A DNA stretch of 64,000 nt, taken from CAVQOB01 sp963714325. GTDB lineage: Bacteria; Pseudomonadota; Alphaproteobacteria; Rhizobiales; Hyphomicrobiaceae. The notes under the pieces are model-generated. The model saw only the letters and a program-made list of their open reading frames with translations. It had not been told where the DNA came from and made no database searches. Made by a program: the position numbers and the translations under genes. This document shows, piece after piece, positions 57,025 to 64,000 of this stretch. Numbering within the stretch: the stretch's first letter is position 1; every line of letters starts with the position of its first letter. Where the stretch lies: positions 45,206-109,205 of the forward strand of contig CAVQOB010000025.1 in the NCBI GenBank assembly GCA_963714325.1. Reading direction: 5' to 3'.

Positions 57025-57243
57025 ATGTTCAAAACAGCATGGATTGCAGCCGTGATCGTGGCAGCCGGTGCTTCTACAGTAGCAGCCTGCGGGTTTAAGG
57101 CTCAAGAAACAGCGCAAACTCCTGTGCCGGCGGCGGCGCAAGCTCCGACCCAGACGCTGGTGCCGGCTGCGGATCTGACCGATCAGCAGAAAGAGGTCGC
57201 CGCAGCGGATCTCAAGTCGACGGCGCAGCCAAAAGCCAATTGA
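57025..57243 (+). CDS. small lipoprotein-like exported protein
   Basis: ATG 57025 (GGAGAA 6 bases upstream) gives 72 residues. The first 20 are hydrophobic (FKTAWIAAVIVAAGASTVAAC), ending in VAAC, a possible lipobox with Cys23. The rest is Ala/Pro/Gln-rich with TQTLVPAADLTDQQKEVAAAD. No domain. It is isolated between H-NS and pncB. Similar tiny lipoproteins are common in rhizobia; the role is unknown. Confidence 0.7.
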   Translation: MFKTAWIAAVIVAAGASTVAACGFKAQETAQTPVPAAAQAPTQTLVPAADLTDQQKEVAAADLKSTAQPKAN

Positions 57244-57367
57244 CGTCGTCCAATCTTGCGCGTTCCGGTGCAAAGCGAAGGCCGTGATGCCCCACGCTCT
57301 ATCGCGGGTGCATTGCGGCCATTTTGATCCTAAGTCTTGAAACTCTCGCCAGGCCGATCCCTTCGAC

Positions 57368-58660
57368 ATGACCGATATCGCAACCCGCGTTTACAATCAC
57401 GATTGGAAAATCGACCCGATCGTGCGGTCGGTGCTGGATACTGACTTCTACAAACTGCTGATGGCGCAAACGATTTTCCGGCGACATCGGGCGACACAGG
57501 TGACGTTCGGCATCATCAATCGTTCAACGCATATACCTCTTGGGGCGCTGATCGATATCGGCGCGCTCAAAGAACAATTGGACCACATCAGAACGCTGGT
57601 CTTAGCGCGCGGCGAAAGCACGTGGCTGCGCGGTAATATGTTTTATGGCAAGCGGCAGATGTTTAGTCCGGATTTTGTGACCTGGCTCGAAGACTTCCGA
57701 TTCCCGGCCTATCATCTGGAGCGCAAAGGTGACCAGTACGAGCTGGTGTTCGAAGGCCCCTGGATCGAGACCACGATGTGGGAGATCCCAGCGCTCGCGG
57801 TCATCATGGAATTGCACAGCCGAGCCGTCACCAAAGGCATGGGACGGTTTGAGTTGCAGGTGCTCTATGCCCGCGCCATGACGCGGGTATGGGAAAAAAT
57901 TCAGCGCCTCCGCCAACTCGATGGACTGCGGATTGCAGATTTCGGCACGCGACGGCGGCATGGCTTCCTGTGGCAGGACTGGTGCGTGCAGGCGATGCGC
58001 GAAGGGCTTGGGCCGGCGTTTCTCGGGACCTCAAATTGTCTCATCGCCATGCGGCGGGACCTGGAGGCGATCGGGACAAATGCGCATGAATTGCCAATGG
58101 TCTATTCGGCATTGGCCAATGGCGATGCTGCGCTCGCCAAGGCACCCTATGACGTGTTGGCCGATTGGCAGCAGGATTATGAGGGTAATCTGCGGGTGAT
58201 CCTGCCAGATACCTTCGGGACGCGCGGGTTTCTCGATGCTGCGCCTGACTGGGTTGCACAGTGGACCGGCATCCGTATCGATTCCGGCGATCCGATTGCT
58301 AGCGCCGAGTACGCGATCAACTGGTGGCGGCGGCGTGGGCAAGACCCAGCCAATAAGCTGGCGATTTTCTCGGACGCGCTCGACGCCGAGGAAATTGAAA
58401 ATTTGCATCGGCACTTTGCCGGGCGCATCAAGCTCGGCTTTGGCTGGGGAACGCTGTTGACCAACGATTTTCGCGGCTTCGAAGCCAACGGGCGGCTCGA
58501 TCCGTTTTCGATTGTTTGCAAAGTCATTTCGGCTAACGGGCAGCCCGCGGTTAAGTTATCGGACAATCCCGCGAAGGCGATCGGACCGCCAGGGGAAATT
58601 GCGCGTTATCGGAGGGTATTCGGGGTCGGCGCGCAAACGCGGCAGCCAGTTGCAGTTTAA
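57368..58660 (+). CDS. pncB: nicotinate phosphoribosyltransferase
   Basis: A 430-residue protein. The N-terminus DTDFYKLLMAQTIFRRH is typical, as are ADFGTRRRHGFLWQDWC and GPAFLGTSNCLIAMRRD. Phosphate/PRPP-binding residues lie in RIDSGDPIASAEYAINWWRRRG and KLGFGWGTLLTNDFRGF. It makes nicotinate mononucleotide from nicotinate, PRPP and ATP in NAD salvage. It is monocistronic; the 124-base upstream gap has no visible riboswitch. The nearby transhydrogenase genes are functionally linked to NAD(P) but not clearly co-transcribed. Confidence 0.96.
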   Translation: MTDIATRVYNHDWKIDPIVRSVLDTDFYKLLMAQTIFRRHRATQVTFGIINRSTHIPLGALIDIGALKEQLDHIRTLVLARGESTWLRGNMFYGKRQMFSPDFVTWLEDFRFPAYHLERKGDQYELVFEGPWIETTMWEIPALAVIMELHSRAVTKGMGRFELQVLYARAMTRVWEKIQRLRQLDGLRIADFGTRRRHGFLWQDWCVQAMREGLGPAFLGTSNCLIAMRRDLEAIGTNAHELPMVYSALANGDAALAKAPYDVLADWQQDYEGNLRVILPDTFGTRGFLDAAPDWVAQWTGIRIDSGDPIASAEYAINWWRRRGQDPANKLAIFSDALDAEEIENLHRHFAGRIKLGFGWGTLLTNDFRGFEANGRLDPFSIVCKVISANGQPAVKLSDNPAKAIGPPGEIARYRRVFGVGAQTRQPVAV

Positions 58661-58788
58661 CCCCGTTGCAGCGGCAAACTGTCGGTCGCTCGAGGCACGC
58701 GCATGTGCATCACCGCTTGAACGCCCGTTTGGCTTGGGATACGACAGGCGAAGCAGTCTTCATTCAGAGCAAACAGGCGAGGCGAGAG

Positions 58789-58932
58789 ATGGCGATCGAC
58801 AGTTCAAAAGGCCACCCGGCGATGGACTATGCTGAACATAACCGGACGTACCTCGGGTTTTTGCGGGGTGCCGTGGTGCTGGTCGTGCTGTGTGCGATGA
58901 TCCTGATCGGCATGCTGGTTGCTTTGACTTGA
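58789..58932 (+). CDS. aa3-type cytochrome c oxidase subunit IV
   Basis: A 47-residue protein from ATG 58789 (GGCGAGAG upstream). MDYAEHNRTYLGFLRGAVVLV matches the small aa3-type subunit IV: a cytosolic AEHxRTYxGF motif and one transmembrane helix (LVVLCAMILIGMLVAL). The protein is a single-helix subunit of alphaproteobacterial oxidase. It commonly precedes the transhydrogenase genes, as here, at a distance from the main ctaCDE genes. Confidence 0.85.
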   Translation: MAIDSSKGHPAMDYAEHNRTYLGFLRGAVVLVVLCAMILIGMLVALT

Positions 58933-59067
58933 CACCTGCGGCGGCGCTCGCCGTTCGTCAGGCCCTTATCGGGCCTTCGCGGACCGAGCAATTCTCAACT
59001 TCCCCTTCCCCCTGCATCAGGCTCGCGTTTAGCGATTGCTGTGCGCCTGCCTCCTGGATCCTTTGCC

Positions 59068-60207
59068 ATGGTCACGATTGCCGTTACGAGCGAGGGCCAA
59101 GACGAGCCGCGCGTTGCCGTCTCGCCCGAGACCGTCAAGAAGTTTTCGGCGCTCGGCGCCAAGCTGATGGTGCAGTCCGGAGCGGGCGCTCGATCGCGTT
59201 TCTCGGACGATGCGTTGCAGGCAGCCGGCGGGACGATCACGCCAACGGCGGCAGCGGCCATCGCGGGTGCCGATATCCTGTTGAAGGTTCGCCGGCCGGG
59301 GCTCGACGAGGTCAAGGCGCTGAAGCCAGGCGCGATCGTCGCGGCGATGCTGTCGCCGTTCGATGACCGGCCGGGCCTTGATGTGCTGGCAGCATCAGGC
59401 GCGTCGTTGATGTCGATGGAGTTCATGCCGCGAATCACGCGGGCGCAGTCGATGGACGTGCTTTCGAGTCAGGCGAACCTCGCCGGGTACAAGGCGGTGA
59501 TCGATGCCGCGGCGATGTTCGAGCAGGCGTTTCCGATGATGATGACGGCGGCTGGAACAGTTCCAGCTGCCAAGGTCTTCATCATGGGCGTTGGTGTTGC
59601 CGGCCTGCAGGCGATCGCGACGGCACGACGGCTTGGCGCCATCGTTTCAGCGACCGACGTGCGACCGGCGACCAAGGAACAAGTTGCGTCACTTGGTGCC
59701 AAGTTTGTCGCCATCGAGGACGACGAATTCAGACAAGCGCAGACGGCGACCGGTTATGCCAAGCCAATGTCTGAGGCGTATCAGCAAAAGCAGGCCGAAC
59801 TCGTCGCGTCGCATATCAAGTTGCAAGACATCGTCATCACGACGGCACTTGTTCCAGGACGGCCGGCGCCGCGACTGATTACGCGAGCAATGGTCGAGAG
59901 CATGAAGCCCGGAGCGGTCATTGTCGATTTGGCGGCGGAGCGGGGCGGCAACTGCGAGCTCACCAAAGCCGACGAAGTCGTGATGCACAACGGCGTCTCG
60001 ATCGCCGGGCCGCTCAATCTGGCCGGCGAAGTACCGGTCAATGCGTCGTCGCTCTATGCGAAGAACCTGCTCGCCTTTGTCGAGACGATGATCGACAAGA
60101 AGGACAAGACGCTGAAAATCAATTGGGACGACGAGATCATCAAGGGCACGTTGGTTGCCAAGGATGGCAAAATTGTCCACCCGAACCTGCTGCCCAAAGG
60201 AGCGTAA
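59068..60207 (+). CDS. pntAA: proton-translocating transhydrogenase alpha-1 subunit
   Basis: ATG 59068 gives 379 residues; upstream in-frame GTG 59041 adds 9 residues. It contains DEPRVAVSPETVKKFSALGA, PRITRAQSMDVLSSQANLAGYKAV, the NAD-binding loop GVGVAGLQAIATARRLGAIV and TDVRPATKEQV, and GAVIVDLAAERGGNCE. This is the soluble NAD(H)-binding domain I of transhydrogenase. Alphaproteobacteria split the enzyme in three genes. pntAB starts 4 bases after the stop. Confidence 0.96.
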   Translation: MVTIAVTSEGQDEPRVAVSPETVKKFSALGAKLMVQSGAGARSRFSDDALQAAGGTITPTAAAAIAGADILLKVRRPGLDEVKALKPGAIVAAMLSPFDDRPGLDVLAASGASLMSMEFMPRITRAQSMDVLSSQANLAGYKAVIDAAAMFEQAFPMMMTAAGTVPAAKVFIMGVGVAGLQAIATARRLGAIVSATDVRPATKEQVASLGAKFVAIEDDEFRQAQTATGYAKPMSEAYQQKQAELVASHIKLQDIVITTALVPGRPAPRLITRAMVESMKPGAVIVDLAAERGGNCELTKADEVVMHNGVSIAGPLNLAGEVPVNASSLYAKNLLAFVETMIDKKDKTLKINWDDEIIKGTLVAKDGKIVHPNLLPKGA

Positions 60208-60210
60208 CCG

Positions 60211-60588
60211 ATGCGTCGGCTGTTTCTCGCCTTGTTGATGGCTCTCTTGCCACTCCCCGCACTGGCGGCAGGTGGCGGCGACGTCGACCCGTTTGTCTAC
60301 CGGTTGATGGTGTTCGTGATCGCGGTGTTCGTCGGATACTTCGTGGTCTGGTCGGTGACGCCGGCGCTGCACACGCCTTTGATGAGCGTGACGAATGCGA
60401 TTTCATCGGTGATCGTGGTCGGCGCGCTGCTGGCGGTCGGAGTTTCGGCGATTGCGTCGGCGGGCAGCTTCTGGGCCAAGATGTTCGGGTTTCTGGCGCT
60501 GGTGATGGCGTCGGTCAACATCTTCGGCGGGTTCCTCGTCACGAGCCGGATGCTCGCGATGTACAAGAAGAAAGAGAAGAAGGGGTGA
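60211..60588 (+). CDS. pntAB: transhydrogenase alpha-2 membrane subunit
   Basis: A 125-residue protein with a hydrophobic start (LFLALLMALLPLPALA) and three or four helices: VFVIAVFVGYFVVWSVTPAL, GALLAVGVSAIA and FLALVMASVNIFGGFLVTSR. VTPALHTPLMSVTNAISSVIVVGA is the conserved membrane motif of the PntA C-terminal domain. It is translated in step with pntAA. Its stop is the start of an inverted repeat shared with the boxC-boxB gap. Confidence 0.95.
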   Translation: MRRLFLALLMALLPLPALAAGGGDVDPFVYRLMVFVIAVFVGYFVVWSVTPALHTPLMSVTNAISSVIVVGALLAVGVSAIASAGSFWAKMFGFLALVMASVNIFGGFLVTSRMLAMYKKKEKKG

Positions 60589-60650
60589 GCCGTGAGTGGT
60601 TGGCTCGCGACATCACTGCTCACTACTCACGACTGACCACTCACGGCTCA
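60586..60650. repeat. 15-bp perfect inverted repeat between pntAB and pntB
   Basis: TGAGCCGTGAGTGGT (60586-60600, starting at the pntAB stop codon) and its complement at 60636-60650, with TCGCGA and ACTACTCACGACT between. It has the same GTGAGTGG/CCACTCAC core as the repeat at 41250-41333, suggesting a family of dispersed intra-operon hairpins. Confidence 0.75.
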
Positions 60651-60680
60651 TTTACATTCCACTCCCCCGAGGCCTCGCCC

Positions 60681-62089
60681 ATGAACGCCAACATCGCCGC
60701 CCTCCTCTATCTCGTTTCTGGCGTGCTGTTCATCATGGCGCTGCGCGGGCTAGCGAGCCCGGTGACATCTCGGCAAGGCAACCTCTTCGGCATGATCGGC
60801 ATGACCATCGCCGTACTGACGACGCTTGGGCAACTCGGCGACTATTCCAAAGAAACCTGGCTGATTATCGCGCTCGGTCTTGGGATCGGGGCAGCGATCG
60901 GCGCCTACACGGCGCGGACCATTCCCATGACGATGATGCCGGAGCTGGTGGCTGCATTCCACAGCCTCGTCGGGCTCGCAGCGGTTTTCGTGGCGGCGGG
61001 CGCGATGTACGCGCCGGATGCCTTCGGGATCGCCGATCGCTCGGGTAAAATAGGGTGGGCGAGCCTGCTTGAAATGTCACTCGGGGTTGCGATTGGTGCG
61101 ATCACGTTCACCGGCTCGGTCATCGCGTTCCTGAAGCTCTCGGGGCGGATGTCCGGCAAACCGATCATCTTTCCGATGCGCCACATCATCAACTTGGGGC
61201 TGTTCGCGTTCATCGTTCTGCTTGTCATATGGTTCTGCCAATCCGGCGGATCGGCCACGCTGTTCTGGGCGATCACGATCGCATCACTGATTTTTGGCGC
61301 GCTCATTATCATTCCGATCGGCGGCGCCGACATGCCGGTGGTGGTATCGATGCTCAACTCCTATCGGGCTGGGCGGCGGCTGGGATCGGGTTCACGCTCG
61401 GCAACATCGCGCTGATCATCACTGGCGCGCTGGTCGGCTCGTCGGGAGCAATCCTGTCCTACATCATGTGCAAGGGCATGAATTGTTCGTTCGTGTCAGT
61501 GATTGCCGGTGGGTTCGGCGGCGAAATTGCGGCGGCGTCCGGCGAAAAGGGTGAGCAGAAGCCAGTCAAGCTCGGCTCAGCAGAAGACGCCGCGTTCCTA
61601 CTCAAGAACGCGAGCAAGGTGATCATCGTGCCGGGGTATGGCATGGCCGTCGCGCAGGCACAGCATGCCCTTCGCGACATGGCCGACAATCTGAAGAAGG
61701 CCGGCGTCGAAGTAAAGTATGCGATCCATCCGGTCGCTGGCCGCATGCCCGGCCACATGAACGTGCTCTTGGCGGAAGCCAATGTGCCCTATGACGAGGT
61801 GTTTGAGCTCGAGGATATCAACGGCGAGTTTTCGCAGGCCGATGCGGTCTATGTGATCGGGGCCAATGACGTCGTCAATCCGGCGGCGGAGGAAGACAAG
61901 TCGTCACCAATCTTCGGCATGCCAGTGCTGCAGGTGTGGAAGGCCGGCACGGTGCTGTTCAACAAGCGCAGCCTTGCATCAGGTTATGCGGGCATCGACA
62001 ATTCGGTGTTCTATCGCGACAACACCGTCATGGTGCTCGGCGACGCCAAGAAGATGACGGAAGAAATTGCGAAGAATTTGGCGCATTGA
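60681..62089 (+). CDS. pntB: transhydrogenase beta subunit, apparent frameshift
   Basis: ATG 60681. The first frame holds the membrane domain (ANIAALLYLVSGVLFIMALRG, RTIPMTMMPELVAAFHSLVGLAA) and runs to about MPVVVSMLNSY, then breaks up and stops at 61415. A second frame continues with SGWAAAGIGFTLGNIALIITGAL, the NADP-binding VIIVPGYGMAVAQAQH and GANDVVNPAAEED, ending 62089. Restoring one T at 61364 (TATCGGGC to TATTCGGGC) yields the expected 469 residues. PntB forms the proton channel and NADP(H) domain III. As with boxA, an error in the sequence is as likely as a mutation. Confidence 0.93.
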
Positions 62090-62129
62090 ATGGGTGCGAC
62101 TTCGCGCAATTTTCGGCCACGCCATCGAA

Positions 62130-62876
62130 CTATCGCGTGACGGAACGCGCCGAGATTGCTGAAATTGCGACCTTGAGCAAGTTATAGAGCACGGCTGCAT
62201 TGGTCAGATGCCAGATGGCGTGGGCGGTGACGCGGATCGGCCCTAGCGCCAGCAACGGGCACACCGTCAGGTCGATCGACCGCATTGCCAGTGAGGCCGC
62301 GAACAGGGCGGCGGCGGCGAACAGGCCAGATGCACTGGAGTGGCGGCGAGCGGCTTGGGTGATCGCGATCATCAGCAGCGCCGCCAGCGGCGGTAGATAG
62401 GCGAGCCCGCCATTGAGGCACCAGCCGGGGAGAAGTCGCGCGGCGGCGATGCTGACGCCAATGGGCTGGCAGGGAAGCTGCGCCAACCCAAAGAAAGCCG
62501 CAGCAAAGGCCGCGAGGCCCAGCGCGCTTGCGAATAGCGGCAGACCGAGCAAGACGCGCAACGCGAACGCGAGATAGAACAGCATGAAGATCGCGATGGG
62601 GACTACATCGGCCAACTGGCCGTGCCGCGTCGCCAGGACATGAAACGCAAAGCTGCCGATGCCAATAGCGGTCGTCGTTGCGATGAGGCTGGCGATGATT
62701 GCAAAATCACCGTTGGCGATCTGTTTTGATTGCATCACTTGACCAAATCGAATGCTCGCCAGCAAAGCAACGACTGGAAATGCGACGTTGCTCAACGCGT
62801 TCAAAGGTTCGGCGAACAGCGACGCGCTGTCGCCGCGCTCGCAATAGAGGAATATGCCTTGGTTCCAGGCGCTCAT
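62130..62876 (-). CDS. ceramidase-like (alkaline phytoceramidase family) membrane protein
   Basis: A 248-residue protein with seven hydrophobic helices. It begins LYCERGDSASLFAEPLNALSN, has GSFAFHVLATRHGQLADVVP (His/Asp) and ends with AIWHLTNAAVLYNLL, where the His is conserved. These match the conserved Glu/Ser/His/Asp zinc-site motifs of the ceramidase/CREST superfamily. The substrate in bacteria is unknown; a membrane lipid amidase or a related hydrolase is possible. Its start overlaps the truA stop by 4 bases, so it is co-translated with truA. Confidence 0.85.
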   Translation of the reverse strand: MSAWNQGIFLYCERGDSASLFAEPLNALSNVAFPVVALLASIRFGQVMQSKQIANGDFAIIASLIATTTAIGIGSFAFHVLATRHGQLADVVPIAIFMLFYLAFALRVLLGLPLFASALGLAAFAAAFFGLAQLPCQPIGVSIAAARLLPGWCLNGGLAYLPPLAALLMIAITQAARRHSSASGLFAAAALFAASLAMRSIDLTVCPLLALGPIRVTAHAIWHLTNAAVLYNLLKVAISAISARSVTR

Positions 62877-63649
62877 TGGGATTGACCTTCACCCGCTGCT
62901 GCATCGGCGGCGTAGTCGACGCGCATCAGATAGAGTCCGGTTGGCGGGGCGACGGGACCGCAGCGCGTGCGATCGCAGGCCTTCAAGGCCGCGGCCAGAT
63001 CGCATTTTGACCATCGACCCTCACCGACTAGTTTCAGACTGCCAACCATGGAGCGTACCTGATTGTGCATGAAAGACTGCGCGGATGCCTCGATGTGGAT
63101 CTCATCACCTGCCTTTGTCACGACGAGGCGATCGAGCGTTTTCACCGGAGATTTGGCTTGGCATCCGATGGCACGGAACGTCGTGAAGTCGTGCCGGCCG
63201 ACGAGCGCACCTGCTGCCTCTGCGATCCGCCGAGCATCGAGCGGGCGGGCCACCCACCAGACGCGTTCGCACTCCAGGACTGGCGGCGCGCGACGATTGA
63301 GGATGCGGTAGAGATAGTGGCGGCGGCTGATCGCGCTGAAGCGCGCGTCGAATGTAGCCGGCACGACAGCTGCGGCTAAGATGGCGATCGGGGCCGGCTT
63401 CAAGTGGAAGTTCAGCGCGTTGCGAACGGTGTCGGCGGCGAACTCCTTGGTCAAATCGAAATGTGCGACCTGGCCGCGGGCATGGACGCCCGAGTTGGTG
63501 CGGCCAGCACCACGCAGCTCGACGTTTTCGCCAGAAAAGTTCCGGACGGCTTCGACGATCTGGCCCTGGACCGTTGGGCCATCGGGCTGGATTTGCCAGC
63601 CGACGAACGGCGTGCCGTCATACTCGATGGTTATCCGATAGCGCGGCAT
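62873..63649 (-). CDS. truA: tRNA pseudouridine(38-40) synthase TruA with Asn at the catalytic position
   Basis: ATG 63649 gives 258 residues, the normal size. The start MPRYRITIEYDGTPFVGWQ is typical. The catalytic motif reads GRTNSGVHA: residue 52 is Asn (codon AAC at 63496-63494), where all characterised TruA enzymes have Asp (GRTDxGVHA). The rest of the fold is intact, including HYLYRILNRRAPP and FMHNQVRSMVGSL. If true, the enzyme should be inactive or have altered chemistry; a single G-to-A change would produce it. TruA converts U38-U40 of tRNA to pseudouridine. It overlaps the ceramidase-like gene by 4 bases. Confidence 0.93.
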   Translation of the reverse strand: MPRYRITIEYDGTPFVGWQIQPDGPTVQGQIVEAVRNFSGENVELRGAGRTNSGVHARGQVAHFDLTKEFAADTVRNALNFHLKPAPIAILAAAVVPATFDARFSAISRRHYLYRILNRRAPPVLECERVWWVARPLDARRIAEAAGALVGRHDFTTFRAIGCQAKSPVKTLDRLVVTKAGDEIHIEASAQSFMHNQVRSMVGSLKLVGEGRWSKCDLAAALKACDRTRCGPVAPPTGLYLMRVDYAADAAAGEGQSQ

Positions 63650-63692
63650 GCGGATGGGGAAGGCCTTGGATCGAGGACGGGCGATGACTGCT

Positions 63693-64000
63693 TCAATCAA
63701 ACAGCACGCTGGTGGCGGTCGGCGGAACAATGGCGCCGCGATGCTGGATTACTATACCTGCGAGGCGATGGGCAAACACTGCCGATGCAATCGGTTTATC
63801 TGAGGCCAACCGGCGGGCCAGATAGCCAGCGTTGAAGCTATCGCCTGCGGCAGTGGTATCGATCGGGGTGATTGTCGCTGGACACGGGATAGGCTGGGAC
63901 TTGCCGCTAATGGCCAATATTGCGCCGGCTGCGCCATTCTTGACGACGATTTCTGCGGGTCCGAGCGCCTGTAACCGCGCGATGGATGATGCGGGATTGC
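63693..64000 (-). CDS. kdgK: PfkB-family sugar kinase, C-terminal part (runs off the window)
   Basis: The minus-strand frame enters from the right edge and ends at 63693, giving 102 codons. It contains the PfkB C-terminal signature ITPIDTTAAGDSFNAGYLARR, with the catalytic Asp and the anion-hole Gly/Ala residues. LQALGPAEIVVKNGAAGA precedes. These sequences are most like 2-dehydro-3-deoxygluconokinase (KdgK), which phosphorylates KDG, but the substrate-determining N-terminus is outside the window, so another PfkB kinase is possible. Confidence 0.8.
   Translation of the reverse strand, partial: NPASSIARLQALGPAEIVVKNGAAGAILAISGKSQPIPCPATITPIDTTAAGDSFNAGYLARRLASDKPIASAVFAHRLAGIVIQHRGAIVPPTATSVLFD

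Overview
The window is GC-rich chromosomal DNA from an alphaproteobacterium, most likely in the Hyphomicrobiales (Rhizobiales). The evidence is the split transhydrogenase pntAA-pntAB-pntB, an aa3-type cytochrome oxidase subunit IV, an HvrA-type H-NS protein, tandem septation/IspZ genes, many TctC/Bug receptors, and palindromic intergenic repeats of the CCCTCTCCCCGT and CCGAAAA...TTTTCGG kinds common in that order. No rRNA, ribosomal protein or other decisive marker is present, so the genus is left open.

Layout. 0-4.3 kb: start of a ParA ATPase, a secreted 23-residue-repeat protein, a LemA-TPM-TPM trio and a TPR protein. 4.3-11 kb (minus): a frameshifted Bug receptor and a 2-oxoacid:ferredoxin oxidoreductase (korB, korA) interrupted by a Uma2-family gene, followed by a GltD-like FAD/NADPH/Fe-S subunit. 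11-25.6 kb: housekeeping genes (PhoX phosphatase, MarR regulator, two IspZ paralogues, ftsY, mtaB, xerD, a ThDP enzyme, accA, priA, a transaldolase-like aldolase) with a repeat-rich non-coding stretch at 21.7-22.6 kb. 25.7-29 kb: tRNA-Glu(UUC), followed by a decayed large serine recombinase that reads into the tRNA, a degraded stretch, an HTH gene and a truncated PIN toxin; this looks like a relic integrated element.

29-53.5 kb is the most interesting region: a catabolic cluster for aerobic benzoyl-CoA (box) metabolism. It has a GntR regulator with a set of CTGYYRACAG-type sites, a tripartite tricarboxylate-type transporter (tctB, tctA, tctC), a benzoate-CoA ligase, an alcohol dehydrogenase, a PHA synthase and an alpha/beta hydrolase. 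A BoxR regulator is transcribed divergently from boxC, boxB, a 65-residue unknown gene, boxA and a second alcohol dehydrogenase. The same strand continues with short gaps into sdaA, gcvH, gcvP, an ACT-domain gene, glyA and gcvT. BoxC-type ring cleavage releases formate, so physical linkage to one-carbon, glycine, serine and pyruvate enzymes suggests (inference) that ring-derived C1 is handled by the adjacent glycine cleavage, SHMT and serine deaminase genes. No formate-tetrahydrofolate ligase, FolD, BoxD aldehyde dehydrogenase or lipoamide dehydrogenase is in the window.

53.5-56 kb is a scrambled junction: a truncated TRIC membrane protein abuts a truncated 2OG-Fe(II) oxygenase tail, then a DUF4238 gene lies between two 54-bp direct repeats (47/54 identical). 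With the recombinase relic at 25.7 kb, this suggests that the catabolic cluster may lie in an old genomic island. 56.4-64 kb returns to core genes: H-NS, a small lipoprotein, pncB, cox subunit IV, pntAA-pntAB-pntB, a ceramidase-like membrane protein, truA (with Asn in place of the catalytic Asp) and the end of a sugar kinase.

Four otherwise well-conserved genes (Bug receptor, fsa, boxA, pntB) each carry one single-base indel. That pattern suggests sequence or assembly errors at least as much as real inactivation.
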